A stretch of 64,000 nt of DNA from assembly GCF_003260205.1 (NCBI RefSeq), contig NZ_QERF01000003.1, positions 124,001-188,000 of the forward strand, read 5' to 3'. The notes under the pieces were generated by a model, which worked only from the letters and a program-made list of their open reading frames with translations, was not told where the DNA came from and searched no databases. Numbering within the stretch: position 1 is the stretch's first letter; each line of letters starts with the position of its first letter. Origin of the DNA: Winogradskyella tangerina. Lineage in GTDB: Bacteria > Bacteroidota > Bacteroidia > Flavobacteriales > Flavobacteriaceae. The position numbers and the translations under genes were made by a program. This document shows, in pieces, positions 53,904 through 63,500 of this stretch.

Positions 53904-55091
53904 TTAGTCTAAAATAGCTGCAATTCCGGGTAAAGTCTTTCCTTCTAAACTCTCGAGCATAGCACCGCCACCAGTACTCACATAGCTCACTTTTGTTTCG
54001 AAACCAAATTGCTTAACTGCTGCAACAGAATCTCCTCCACCAACTAGTGAAAATGCACCATTCTTTGTTGCATGAGCAATAGAATGCCCTAAGGCTATTG
54101 TGCCTTCAGCAAAGCTTTCCATTTCGAAAACACCTAGTGGTCCATTCCATAATATGGTTTTAGAATTATTGACAACCGAATCAAAATGCTCTAAAGATTT
54201 TGGCCCTGCATCCAGACCTTGCCAACCGTCTGGTATGTGCGTTACGTCAACAACCTGCTTATTTGCGTCGTTGCTAAATGCATCAGCAGCAATTACGTCG
54301 ACGGGTAAATGGATTTTTACGCCTTTGGCCTCGGCTTGCTTAAGAATGTCGAGTGCCAATTCCATTTTGTCATCTTCACAGATCGAATCACCTATACTTC
54401 CACCTTGGGCTTTTATAAAAGTGAAGGTCATACCACCACCAATAATGAGGTGATCTACTTTATCTAAAATATTTTCTATAACTGTAATTTTAGAAGACAC
54501 TTTTGCGCCTCCAAGTACGGCTAGTACTGGTTTTTCACCATCCTCTAGGACCTTTTTTATGCTTTCAATTTCTTTTGCTAACAAATGGCCAAAGCATTTG
54601 GCTTCAGGAAAAAACTGAGCAACTATTGTCGTTGATGCGTGTGCTCTGTGTGCCGTTCCAAAGGCATCGTTCACATAAATGTCTCCAAGTTTTGAGAGCT
54701 GTTCTGCAAACCCTTGGTCGCCTTGTTTTTCTTCTTCGTGAAAACGTAAATTCTCTAACAACAGAATTTGACCCGCCTGAAGTGCATTAGCCTTTTCTTC
54801 AGCTTCAGCGCCAACACAGTCAGAAGCAAATTTTACTTCAACACCCAAAATATCTTCGATCTTAGAAATAATATGTTTTAAAGAAAACTCCTCTTGAACA
54901 CCTTTAGGACGCCCTAAGTGCGACATCAATACACAGCTTCCGCCATCTTCTAAAACCTTTATGATGGTTGGCTTTGCTGAGATAATTCGAGTGGCATCGG
55001 TAACTTCAAAATTTTCATTTAGTGGCACATTAAAGTCCACACGAATTAATGCTTTTTTATCTTTAAAATTAAAATCGTTGAGTGTCTTCAT
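53904..55091 (-). CDS. pgk: Phosphoglycerate kinase
   Basis: 395-residue glycolytic enzyme transferring phosphate between 1,3-bisphosphoglycerate and ADP. Substrate site [10 protein letters not shown] near the N-terminus, [16 protein letters not shown], and the nucleotide site [13 protein letters not shown] near the C-terminus are all present. ATG 55091 ([13 protein letters not shown]) is the family start; the frame also extends to 55133. It is divergent from holB and stands alone. Confidence 0.96.
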   Translation of the reverse strand: MKTLNDFNFKDKKALIRVDFNVPLNENFEVTDATRIISAKPTIIKVLEDGGSCVLMSHLGRPKGVQEEFSLKHIISKIEDILGVEVKFASDCVGAEAEEKANALQAGQILLLENLRFHEEEKQGDQGFAEQLSKLGDIYVNDAFGTAHRAHASTTIVAQFFPEAKCFGHLLAKEIESIKKVLEDGEKPVLAVLGGAKVSSKITVIENILDKVDHLIIGGGMTFTFIKAQGGSIGDSICEDDKMELALDILKQAEAKGVKIHLPVDVIAADAFSNDANKQVVDVTHIPDGWQGLDAGPKSLEHFDSVVNNSKTILWNGPLGVFEMESFAEGTIALGHSIAHATKNGAFSLVGGGDSVAAVKQFGFETKVSYVSTGGGAMLESLEGKTLPGIAAILD

Positions 55092-55199
55092 TTTGTAAAA
55101 TTTGAATGACAAATATAAGTCCATAAAGGGCATTTGGCAAATAGAAACATTATGTGAATATTAAATCTTTTCCTGAGATTTATTCATGACGGATAAAGT

Positions 55200-55229
55200 T
55201 TTGTGGCGCTAAAATATTGCATAGTTTTG
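55200..55229 (+). promoter_or_regulatory. Bacteroidota-type promoter of holB
   Basis: TTTG (55200-55203), 18-nt spacer, TAGTTTTG (55222-55229). The ATG follows only 4 nt after the -7 box, so the mRNA would be nearly leaderless. Confidence 0.6.
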
Positions 55230-55233
55230 TGAT

Positions 55234-56391
55234 ATGCTTTTTTCAGACATCTTAGGACAAAAACATATCAAAAATCACCTTACAAAAAGTGTGGATTCTG
55301 GGCGTATAGCTCATGCTCAACTTTTTGTTGGTCCTGAGGGTTCTGGAACATTACCCATGGCCTTAGCTTATGCGCAATATATATTGTGTGGTAATTCTAA
55401 TGGCGAAAATACTGGTGGTAATGAGGCTTGTAATATTAAATTTAAAAATTTCTCGCATCCAGATCTTCATTTTGCCTTCCCGGTAACTACGAGCGATAAA
55501 GTGAAAAGTAAGCCAGTGTCTAATTTCTATCTTGAAGAGTGGCGCCAACTTTTAGACCAACAACCTTATGGTAATTTATTCGACTGGTACAAGCTTCTCG
55601 GTGTTGATAACAAACAAGGGCAAATTGGTGTTGATGAAGCTTTAGAGATTGTTAAATCGCTCACTTTAAAATCGTATGAAGGCGGTTATAAAGTGATGGT
55701 GATTTGGATGGCTGAAAAAATGAATACTGCCGCTGCCAACAAGCTGCTAAAACTCATCGAAGAACCACCCGAAAAAACCATATTCCTATTAATTGCTGAA
55801 GACGAAGAGCAGATTATAAGCACTATTCGCTCGCGGTGTCAGGTTTTACATTTTCCGCCCTTGGCAGAAGAAATCATTACCGAAGCCTTGGTGAAAAATT
55901 ACCAGGTAGAAAAAGCAGTTGCGGCAAAAATTGCCCATCAGTCTAATGGTAATTATAACAAAGCTTGCGATCTCATTTATCAAGACAGTGAGGATATTCA
56001 GTTTGAAAAATGGTTTGTGCTTTGGGTGAGATCTGCGTTTAGGGCGAAGGGCAATAAAAGTGCGATCCACGATCTTATTTCCTGGTCTGAAGAGATTGCA
56101 AAAACCGGACGCGAAACCCAGAAAAAGTTTTTAAGTTTCTGTTTGAATTACTTCAGGCAGGCCATGTTGCTTAATTATAAGGCTGACGATTTAGTGTATT
56201 TAGAGCCAAAGTCTAACGGTTTCAAGCTTGAAAAATTTGCGCCCTTTGTTCACGATTCAAATATTTTGGAAATATCTGATGAGCTTCAAGACGCCATTTA
56301 TCATATTGAGCGCAACGGAAACTCTAAGATTATTCTTACAGATCTGTCTATTAAATTGACGCGTTTATTGCATAAAAAAAGCCAGGCATAA
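55234..56391 (+). CDS. holB: DNA polymerase III subunit delta'
   Basis: 385-residue clamp-loader subunit of the AAA+ fold. N-terminal LFSDILGQKHIKNHL, a degenerate P-loop GPEGSGTLPMA, MNTAAANKLLKLIEEPPEKTIFLLI (sensor 1 region) and STIRSRCQVLHFPPL are typical of delta', which does not hydrolyse ATP. It acts with DnaX and HolA to load the beta clamp. Its stop lies within a terminator shared with the convergent ompH-like gene. Confidence 0.93.
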   Translation: MLFSDILGQKHIKNHLTKSVDSGRIAHAQLFVGPEGSGTLPMALAYAQYILCGNSNGENTGGNEACNIKFKNFSHPDLHFAFPVTTSDKVKSKPVSNFYLEEWRQLLDQQPYGNLFDWYKLLGVDNKQGQIGVDEALEIVKSLTLKSYEGGYKVMVIWMAEKMNTAAANKLLKLIEEPPEKTIFLLIAEDEEQIISTIRSRCQVLHFPPLAEEIITEALVKNYQVEKAVAAKIAHQSNGNYNKACDLIYQDSEDIQFEKWFVLWVRSAFRAKGNKSAIHDLISWSEEIAKTGRETQKKFLSFCLNYFRQAMLLNYKADDLVYLEPKSNGFKLEKFAPFVHDSNILEISDELQDAIYHIERNGNSKIILTDLSIKLTRLLHKKSQA

Positions 56392-56398
56392 TCTGGCT
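56380..56398. terminator. Short intrinsic terminator between holB and OmpH-like gene
   Basis: 6-bp stem AGCCAG/CTGGCT with a 7-nt loop. On the minus strand it is followed by a run of seven T, so it best serves the ompH-like gene. It includes the holB stop codon. Confidence 0.5.
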
Positions 56399-56422
56399 AG
56401 ATTTTTATGATGTTTTGAAAGT

Positions 56423-56953
56423 CTACTGTTCAGCAGTCTTTTCGTCTTCATATTTTTTATTCAGCGCTTCTAAAACAACTTCTGTAATATCAGTGCCTTC
56501 AGTACCATATAAAACGCTACCGGCTTCATTAGCTCCAAGAATAAAAGTGTAGCCATTCGTTTTACCATAGTCTTTTATGAATGCCTTCACCTCTTTAACA
56601 AGGGTATCGATATTTTTTTGTCCTTCAGCTTGCAGTGCTTTTTCTTCACTTCCGATCTGATAGTCTTGCATCTGTTTTTTAGAAAGTAAAGCGTTATACT
56701 CCTGCTCAGCTTTCGTTTTGTTCATCGTTGCTGCTCTATTTTGAAAAAGTTGTGCTTCAATTTTAATTGCTTGATCTAAACTATCAACCTTTTTATTAAA
56801 TGTATTGATCTTTGCTTGAAACTTAGCTTCAAACTTTTTCTTCTTCTCATATTCATTTACAACTTTTGAATTATCCACAAAGGCTATTTTATGTTGTTCT
56901 TGGCAAGATGTAAATCCGACTAAAAGGATTAATGCTACGATTAATTTTTTCAT
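56423..56953 (-). CDS. OmpH/Skp-like periplasmic chaperone, lipoprotein form
   Basis: 176-residue OmpH/Skp family protein. ATG 56953 gives a signal peptide with lipobox GFTSC (Cys17), then KIAFVDNSKVVNEYEKKKKFEAKFQAK, a long coiled coil, and the C-terminal YTFILGANEAGSVLYGTEGTDIT. Skp proteins hold unfolded outer-membrane proteins; the lipid anchor is a variation on the soluble form. It is a single gene with a TACATTTG box upstream. Confidence 0.88.
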   Translation of the reverse strand: MKKLIVALILLVGFTSCQEQHKIAFVDNSKVVNEYEKKKKFEAKFQAKINTFNKKVDSLDQAIKIEAQLFQNRAATMNKTKAEQEYNALLSKKQMQDYQIGSEEKALQAEGQKNIDTLVKEVKAFIKDYGKTNGYTFILGANEAGSVLYGTEGTDITEVVLEALNKKYEDEKTAEQ

Positions 56954-56977
56954 GTGTGCTTTAAAATTAAATTTTTG

Positions 56978-56985
56978 CAAATGTA
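56978..56985 (-). promoter_or_regulatory. Candidate -7 element of OmpH-like gene
   Basis: TACATTTG on the minus strand, identical to the -7 boxes of atpB and ugd, 24 nt upstream of the ATG. No clear -33 element. Confidence 0.4.
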
Positions 56986-57165
56986 TAAAAGTTCGGGTGC
57001 CGAAGTCTTAAAATTTATTGTATTTATAAAATCTATTGTTAATACAATTCACAATATAAATAATTTATCGAAAGCTATTCGAAATAAAGCCATTTAAGCG
57101 CGTTTCAAAATTCACCCATGTGATTAGCCCTTGTTAATTGAGATGTGCCTTGAACGTTATTTAAA

Positions 57166-58023
57166 TTAAGAATTCTTATGATTTAGAAAATAAATATGGG
57201 AAGAGTGCTCTTTTGAGCGTTTGGCCTTAAGATTTGATCGCCATCCCACCCAAAAAGCTTTGAATGGATTCATAAATCCGGACTTATATTTTTCCGAAAG
57301 TAAACTCACATAATAAGCATCAAAGACCATTGGTAAAATTTCTTTGAGTATAAGATTTTCCTTTTTAAATAATTCAGAAATGGAAGTTTTAGAAAAATGC
57401 CAAAGATGTCTGGGTGTATCATAAGCCGCCCAAAATTCTTTGTAATGCGCCGCATCATAACTTTTAAAATTTGGAACTGCGATGACCAAGGTTCCGTTTG
57501 GTTTTAAAAGATGCTTTAAAATTTTTATATGCAATTCTAATTTCGGAAGGTGTTCTAAAACATGCCAAAGTGTAATAACATCGAAACTGTTTTCTTCGAG
57601 ATTTTTAAGATGCCCAATATTGTAGGCGGCATTATTAGTTTTTGTGTTTGCAATTTCACGAGCCTTTTCATCAGGTTCAATTCCTGTGATCTTCCAATTA
57701 TCTTTCTGAGCTGTTTGCAAAAAATCACCCGTTCCACAACCAATATCTAAAAGACTTTTCTCTTCAGAACGGAAAGAATTGATAAGCTTTAGTTTTTGCT
57801 TTAAGGAGCGTTTTCTTACTAAGTGATATGCTTTTTCTAAGAGATTTCGTTTGCTGTCTGTATGCGAAATATAGTCTTCGCTCTTATAGTATTTTGAAAG
57901 ATCTTCTTCCTTGGGTTGCGGAAATGTCTCCAACATATCTAAAGCCTCATTGTACAAAAGTTGGAATGTTTCGCCAGATACTGAGTGATCTTTTACGGTT
58001 AAATATGTTGGTTTGTTATTCAT
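57166..58023 (-). CDS. Class I SAM-dependent methyltransferase
   Basis: 285-residue methyltransferase (Methyltransf_23/UbiG-like). SAM motif I LLDIGCGTGDFLQ (about 90-102), the acidic end of strand 2 IEPDE, and FDVITLWHVLEHLP are clear. The N-terminal part (LPYNEALDMLETFPQP-like, with YYKSEDYISH) resembles family members linked to glycan or lipid modification. The target is unknown. It has weak ties to neighbours: a small membrane ORF precedes it and a 212-nt gap follows. Confidence 0.88.
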   Translation of the reverse strand: MNNKPTYLTVKDHSVSGETFQLLYNEALDMLETFPQPKEEDLSKYYKSEDYISHTDSKRNLLEKAYHLVRKRSLKQKLKLINSFRSEEKSLLDIGCGTGDFLQTAQKDNWKITGIEPDEKAREIANTKTNNAAYNIGHLKNLEENSFDVITLWHVLEHLPKLELHIKILKHLLKPNGTLVIAVPNFKSYDAAHYKEFWAAYDTPRHLWHFSKTSISELFKKENLILKEILPMVFDAYYVSLLSEKYKSGFMNPFKAFWVGWRSNLKAKRSKEHSSHIYFLNHKNS

Positions 58024-58062
58024 TTAATTAGGGCCTTAATCAGGCAAAGTAATGGTGTTTGC

Positions 58063-58194
58063 TTATGAATTTACAAAGGTTAAAAATATCCATAATAGAT
58101 ATAATACGAAGAGTAGTCCTGACACATACAATACAAATACGAGTAATAAAGAAATTGTACTTAGGCCTTTTAAAAACAGTTTAAGCTTGTTCAT
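58063..58194 (-). CDS. Small hydrophobic protein, 43 residues
   Basis: ATG 58194 opens a 43-codon frame: a basic N-terminus (MNKLKLFLKG) and a continuous hydrophobic stretch (about residues 11-41) that could span the membrane once or twice. It lies between mnmG and the methyltransferase gene on the same strand, right after a parS-like site. I do not recognise it. AT-rich DNA can produce such frames by chance, so it is a candidate only. Confidence 0.4.
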   Translation of the reverse strand: MNKLKLFLKGLSTISLLLVFVLYVSGLLFVLYLLWIFLTFVNS

Positions 58195-58204
58195 TTTAAT
58201 TATT

Positions 58205-58220
58205 TGTTCCACGTGGAACA
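58205..58220. other. parS-like site 1
   Basis: TGTTCCACGTGGAACA, a perfect 16-bp palindrome, 7 nt beyond the mnmG stop. It equals the parS form bound by ParB in Pseudomonas and differs at two bases from the B. subtilis consensus TGTTTCACGTGAAACA. Confidence 0.75.
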
Positions 58221-58227
58221 CTTAAAA

Positions 58228-60099
58228 TTACCTCCCTAAATAAACTAATAAAACTGAAATATCGTTAGGCGATACTCCGCTTATTCTTGAAGCCTGCGAA
58301 ATAGTAACTGGCTGAATTTCGCTCAGTTTTTGACGAGCTTCCATGCTCATTGACTTCAACTTTGAATAATCAAAATTAGAAGGGATTTTTACGTTCTCTA
58401 AGCGATTTAGTTTGTCGGCATTATTCTTTTCCTTTTCAATATATCCAGCGTATTTAACTTGAATTTCTGTTTGTTCAATGACTTCATTATCTAAATCGTT
58501 ATCCAAAACATATTGATCTACGGAAGTCACTTTACGCATATCTTCAATGGTAATATTTGGTCGTGCATACAGCTTAAACATCTTGTCTTGTTGTTTAACC
58601 TTAGCTGAATTTTTAGATTCAAGAATAGGATTTATCTCTTCTGGTTTGACACTTGTGTCTTTAAAGAATTGAACAAAAGCACTAGATTTTGATTCCTTTT
58701 CTTCCATACGCCTTAAACGCTTTTCGGAAGCTAAGCCTAACTCGTACCCTTTTGGAGTTAATCTGAAATCTGCATTATCTTGTCGTAATAACGTTCTATA
58801 CTCGGCACGTGATGTAAACATTCTATATGGCTCTTCTGTACCTTTTGTGATAAGATCATCTATTAAAACGCCTATATATGCTTCATCTCGCTTTAAGGTA
58901 AAAGCATCTCGCTCTTGAACTTTAAGACTCGCATTTATTCCAGCTATTAAACCTTGAGAAGCTGCCTCTTCATAGCCTGTAGTACCATTAATTTGACCAG
59001 CAAAAAATAAACCATCAACAAGCTTGGTCTCCAATGTGTGTTTTAATTGTGTCGGTGGAAAATAATCATATTCTATCGCATAACCAGGTCTAAAGAACTT
59101 CACATTTTCAAAACCTTTAACGGATCGTAAAGCTTTATACTGAACATCTTCTGGTAGTGACGTGGAGAAACCATTCACATATACCTCAACAGTATTCCAA
59201 CCCTCAGGTTCTACAAATAATTGGTGTCGATCTTTATCCGCAAATCGATTGATCTTATCTTCAATCGACGGACAATACCTTGGTCCCACGCTTTTAATTC
59301 TGCCATTGAACATAGGTGAACGATCAAAGCCTTCACGTAGCAATTCATGCACTTCAGGACTCGTATAGGTCATATGACAAGAACGCTGTTCTATCAAAGG
59401 CTTTGTAACATCTAAATAGGAAAACTTTTCAGGGTTGTCGTCACCTGGTTGTTCAATCATCACAGAGTAATCTAAAGAACGCCCATCAACTCTTGGTGGT
59501 GTTCCGGTTTTCATTCGACCCGAATCAAAACCAATGTCAATAAGTTCTTCTGTAATTCCTGTTGCTGCTCGTTCACCTGCTCTACCACCTCCAAAATTCT
59601 TGTCGCCAATATGTATAAGACCATTTAGAAAAGTTCCGTTTGTAAGAACTACTGTCTTTGCTTTAACCTCAATACCAAGTGATGTTTTTACACCGACCAC
59701 TTTATCTTTTTCAATTAATAGCCCTGAAACCATTTCCTGATAGAAATCAAGGTTAGGCGTATTTTCAAGGAGTAACCTCCAGTCTTCAGCAAAACGCATT
59801 CGGTCAGATTGTACTCTTGGACTCCACATGGCAGGACCCTTAGACTTATTCAGCATTTTAAATTGAATAGACGAGGTGTCCGACACAATACCAGAGTATC
59901 CGCCAAGTGCATCAATCTCTCTAACGATCTGTCCTTTTGCAATTCCACCCATAGCAGGATTACAGGACATCTGTGCAATATTTTGAAGGTTCATTGTAAT
60001 CAACAATGTTTTACTTCCCATATTCGCAGCTGCAGCCGCAGCCTCGCTTCCTGCGTGGCCAGCACCTACAACTATAACATCATATACATCGTTAAACAT
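58228..60099 (-). CDS. mnmG: tRNA uridine-5-carboxymethylaminomethyl modification enzyme MnmG
   Basis: 623-residue FAD protein (GidA) that with MnmE modifies the wobble uridine of several tRNAs. N-terminal FAD motif VVGAGHAGSEAAAAAANMG, CNPAMGGIAKGQIVREIDALGG, the conserved Cys in RQ-like EQRSCHMTYTS, and the helical C-terminal domain ending NDISVLLVYLGR are all typical. Length matches the family. In many bacteria gidA lies close to oriC, and here both flanks carry parS-like sites. Confidence 0.97.
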   Translation of the reverse strand: MFNDVYDVIVVGAGHAGSEAAAAAANMGSKTLLITMNLQNIAQMSCNPAMGGIAKGQIVREIDALGGYSGIVSDTSSIQFKMLNKSKGPAMWSPRVQSDRMRFAEDWRLLLENTPNLDFYQEMVSGLLIEKDKVVGVKTSLGIEVKAKTVVLTNGTFLNGLIHIGDKNFGGGRAGERAATGITEELIDIGFDSGRMKTGTPPRVDGRSLDYSVMIEQPGDDNPEKFSYLDVTKPLIEQRSCHMTYTSPEVHELLREGFDRSPMFNGRIKSVGPRYCPSIEDKINRFADKDRHQLFVEPEGWNTVEVYVNGFSTSLPEDVQYKALRSVKGFENVKFFRPGYAIEYDYFPPTQLKHTLETKLVDGLFFAGQINGTTGYEEAASQGLIAGINASLKVQERDAFTLKRDEAYIGVLIDDLITKGTEEPYRMFTSRAEYRTLLRQDNADFRLTPKGYELGLASEKRLRRMEEKESKSSAFVQFFKDTSVKPEEINPILESKNSAKVKQQDKMFKLYARPNITIEDMRKVTSVDQYVLDNDLDNEVIEQTEIQVKYAGYIEKEKNNADKLNRLENVKIPSNFDYSKLKSMSMEARQKLSEIQPVTISQASRISGVSPNDISVLLVYLGR

Positions 60100-60112
60100 G
60101 ATACTCTTTTAT

Positions 60113-60128
60113 TGTTCCACGTGGAACG
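60113..60128. other. parS-like site 2
   Basis: TGTTCCACGTGGAACG matches the first site at 15 of 16 positions, with a perfect 14-bp core palindrome. It lies in the mnmG leader, between a TATATTTG box and the ATG. Confidence 0.72.
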
Positions 60129-60155
60129 TTCTAATTGTCAAAAATTTTCAGTTTG

Positions 60156-60163
60156 CAAATATA
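60156..60163 (-). promoter_or_regulatory. Candidate -7 element of mnmG
   Basis: TATATTTG on the minus strand, 57 nt upstream of the mnmG ATG. The parS-like site 2 lies downstream of it, so ParB binding might affect mnmG transcription. The -33 region is not recognisable. Confidence 0.35.
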
Positions 60164-60183
60164 CGCCGAAATTGGCTTAATCA

Positions 60184-60591
60184 CTAACGCTTACTCAAGT
60201 AGTAGTCTTCTTTACTGCGCATTAACGAAGCGTCTTCTTTTGTCTTATCCTTGTAGCCGCAGTAATGTAGAATACCGTGAATCATTACTCGGGCTAATTC
60301 ATGTTTGAATGGCACCTCGAAATCTGAAGCATTTTCTTTAACTCGATCCACCGAAATATAGATATCGCCATGTAGTTCCTTTCCTACAGTATAATCAAAG
60401 CTAATTATATCAGTAAGTGTGTCATGCTCCAGAAATTCAACATTAATTTTATGAAGATAATCGTCAGAACAAAATATATAATTGATCTCCCCTTCTGATT
60501 TCTTTTCTTCAATTATTGAATTAGAAATCCAAACGGATAGTTCTTGTTCGTCCTCTAATTGAAAATTGGTCTCGTAATTGAAATTAATCAT
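60184..60591 (-). CDS. ybeY: Endoribonuclease YbeY
   Basis: 135-residue RNase for 16S rRNA 3' maturation and ribosome quality control. The metal site is H105-x3-H109-x5-D115 in HGILHYCGYKD; most YbeY proteins have a third His, and Asp occurs here in its place. DTLTDIISFDY and HGDIYISVDRV are typical. It overlaps the DUF4175 gene by 8 nt. Confidence 0.92.
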   Translation of the reverse strand: MINFNYETNFQLEDEQELSVWISNSIIEEKKSEGEINYIFCSDDYLHKINVEFLEHDTLTDIISFDYTVGKELHGDIYISVDRVKENASDFEVPFKHELARVMIHGILHYCGYKDKTKEDASLMRSKEDYYLSKR

Positions 60592-63500
60592 TCGTCTTTT
60601 TGAAATACTCCTGAATCTTCTTCTTGTAATGATTCTGCAAAGGTAAGGCTTGACGATTTAAAATTTCAATAGTGTTGAAGTATTGTTTTGCGTTCGGAAT
60701 CTGACTCGGATTGGCCTTATCGAATTTCTTTTGATTTGTTTCAGACTCGCGCTTTGTGTCCTGACCCTGCATGAAGGTGGCGTTTTCTAATTTTAATAAC
60801 TGATGCTGAAGATCCATCATCTTTTGTAGGGTCTGATTGGTAAATCCATAATTCAACAAATCGAGTTCTACCTCCTCCATTTGCTTGATCAATTCCCCAG
60901 CCGATTCAATTCTTCCTTCTTTAGCCAGTCGATCCTCTAAAGCTTGACGAAGCTGCTGTTGTCGTTGATAGATTTTGAACAGTTCAGCATTTTGTTCTTC
61001 GTTTCCGCCTTCACCGTATCCGTCATTTTTGTTTTCATCGCCATCTCTACCGTCTCTTCCATCCTTTCCATTCTGCCCATTGTTACCTTCATTCCCTTCG
61101 CCATTTTGTTTGCCTTCACCCTCTTGTCCGTTTTGATTACCTTCTCCCTGCTGTTTTCCATTTTCACCACTTTGACCTTCTTGGCCTTGCTGTCCTTTAT
61201 TGCCTTGTTGGCCTTCTTGTTCGCCTTCTCCTTCTTTACCCTCTTTACCTTCTTCGCCAGGTTTTTCACCTTCGCCTTGTTCGCCCTCTTCACCTTCCTT
61301 GCCTTCTTCAGCCTTTTTGACGCCCTCTTCCATTTGTTTATTGAGTTCTTCCTGACTCATAATAATATCGGGCAATTGTTCACCTTCTCCTGAGCCTGGA
61401 GAAGGATTCATAGACATTTCCATATTATCGAGCACATCACTCAAGAAACTCGCTAGTTCGTTGCTCGCTGTAATGGCATATTGCTGTGAAGAAATACCTT
61501 GATATAATCGATTTTCTGTAAGTTGATCTAGCGATTTATCAATATTGAAATAAACTTCGGTAATCTGAGAGTTCACTTGTTCAGAGATTTTTGGTTGTCG
61601 CAATGACAAGGCAAAAAGACTGTCGTCAATGTGCTCAAAATGTTCTCTTAAGTTACTTTGTTCTATGATGTACTTGCCATATTTGTTATTGTCAATATCT
61701 ATACTCTCGAAGGTATTCATCAACTCCTCCTGATCGAAAGAATACAATAGTAAGTTCTCTAATATTTGGCGTAGCGTCTCTGCATCTTCTTGCATTCCGC
61801 CGCCACCGCCTCCGCCACCGCCAAGCATGGATTTCATCTTTTCACCCAGTTCTTTCATTTTTTTAGCGGCCTTCTTTTGTTTTTCAGAAGCACTTTTCTG
61901 CTGCTCCTGTGCTTCTTGTGGCTTTTGCTCTTGTTGACTTTTTTCTTTTTGTTCTAGTGACTTTGTGGCTTCCTTTTGATCATATTCTATACCGTCTTTT
62001 AAGAATTCATCCACCGGTACATTCATTGGTTTTTGAAGGCGTCTGTCTTCTTGTTTTAGGTCTTCAATATCTTTCTGAAGCTTTTCAAACTCTTTATTGA
62101 GTTCTTCTTGCTTCTCCTTAGTGTTTTCTTTATCCTTCTTCGCTAAATCCTCCTGTTTTTTAGATAATTCATCTAGCTGATTGGCAATCTTTTCAGCCTT
62201 TTTCATAACGTAGAAGCGCTTGGTTAATTCTAACAATTGCTTCATGCTACGCTTCTTGTTTTTATTCTGTTTTGCTAATTCTTCAAGCTTCTGAGTGAAC
62301 TCTTCTTTATTGATCTTGTCTTTTAGTTCTTCTAATTCTTCTAAGAGTTTTTCGTCTTGTCGCAGTTGCTCCTCGTTTTCCTTAAGACGTTTTTTAAGGT
62401 CTTCCTTGAATTGATCTTCCTTTTTTTCGTCCTGAAACTCTTCTAAATTATCCTGAAGCTTTTTATTGAAATTCTTCATTAATTGCTCCTGCTGCTTTTG
62501 GCGCTTTAAGAAATCTTCGAACTTCTTTTTATCGTTAAAATTAAGTTCAGGCTTTTCCTTTTGGGTTTTCGAAAACTCTTCAAGTTTTTTATCCTGCTCC
62601 TGAAGTTTCTCGAAAGTCTTGCCAATATCCTTAATGGTTTGGTTTTGCTCCTGAAGTTGTTTCTGCTCTTCTTCATCCTTCGTGAGCTTTCTATAACTAA
62701 ACACACTACTTTTTGTACGCTTATAATTATGTATAGCGTCATTATCGAAAACCTCAAAATAAAGTTGGTAGCTAATGCCTTCCTCAAGATTAAATTGGTC
62801 TGGGAATGCAGAAACAAATTCACTGAAGTTAGACTTCGAAATTGCAATTGGCGATCTCACTGCATTCTCTTCGTCGTCAACAGGATAGTATACTAAGTTT
62901 AGTTTTGACAGCCCAAAATCGTCACTCGCCTGTCCGTAAAAGTATAGGCTTTGCTGATCGAGTGTGTCCTTCTGAACTTTGATGTCTAGCTCTGGATTAA
63001 GGTCCTTTACAACGCTAATGCTATAAGACAGGTTCTCGTAGTCTTTGAGATTTTCATTGCTTGTAGAAATGCTGTAATTATAATTTCTGAAAAGTCTTTT
63101 GGTGGCCTCAAATTCACCCATTTCATTTTCAACAAAACTTAAAGTGTCATTCGCATAAATATTAACAGCCTTGGTAGACTTTGTTAGTGCTTTCCAAGTT
63201 ACCTTGGTGCCTTCAGGAATAACCGCTGAGCCCGTGCTTTTAAGAATCTCATCTTGTTTTTTAGTGTAGGTTGGGTAATCTAAAACCATTTCAAAATTCA
63301 CCAAGTTAGGTGTATTTACAACTTCCAACTCATAAGTTTTGGAATTCACCTCATTTGCTGATAATGAAAATTCTATGTTTTCCTTGGGTAAGTTGAATGT
63401 ATACTGAAACTCACCAGGTGCCAACTGCTGTAAGTAGTAAGATTGTCCGTTAAATTGAATTTGTGCACTTTCAGGAATCACATCTCCAACCGCTGAAATA

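Noticed and set aside
54100-54453. Plus-strand frame of 117 codons opposite pgk
   Set aside because: Lies entirely antisense to a highly conserved enzyme; no start signal or domain.
60937-61293. Lys/Ala-rich minus-strand frame (118 codons) inside DUF4175
   Set aside because: A shifted frame of the same repeats, fully inside the larger conserved gene.
60944-61393. Long plus-strand ORF (149 codons, Phe/Leu-rich) opposite the DUF4175 gene
   Set aside because: It is the antisense of a Gly/Glu/Lys-rich repetitive tract; composition alone keeps the frame open.
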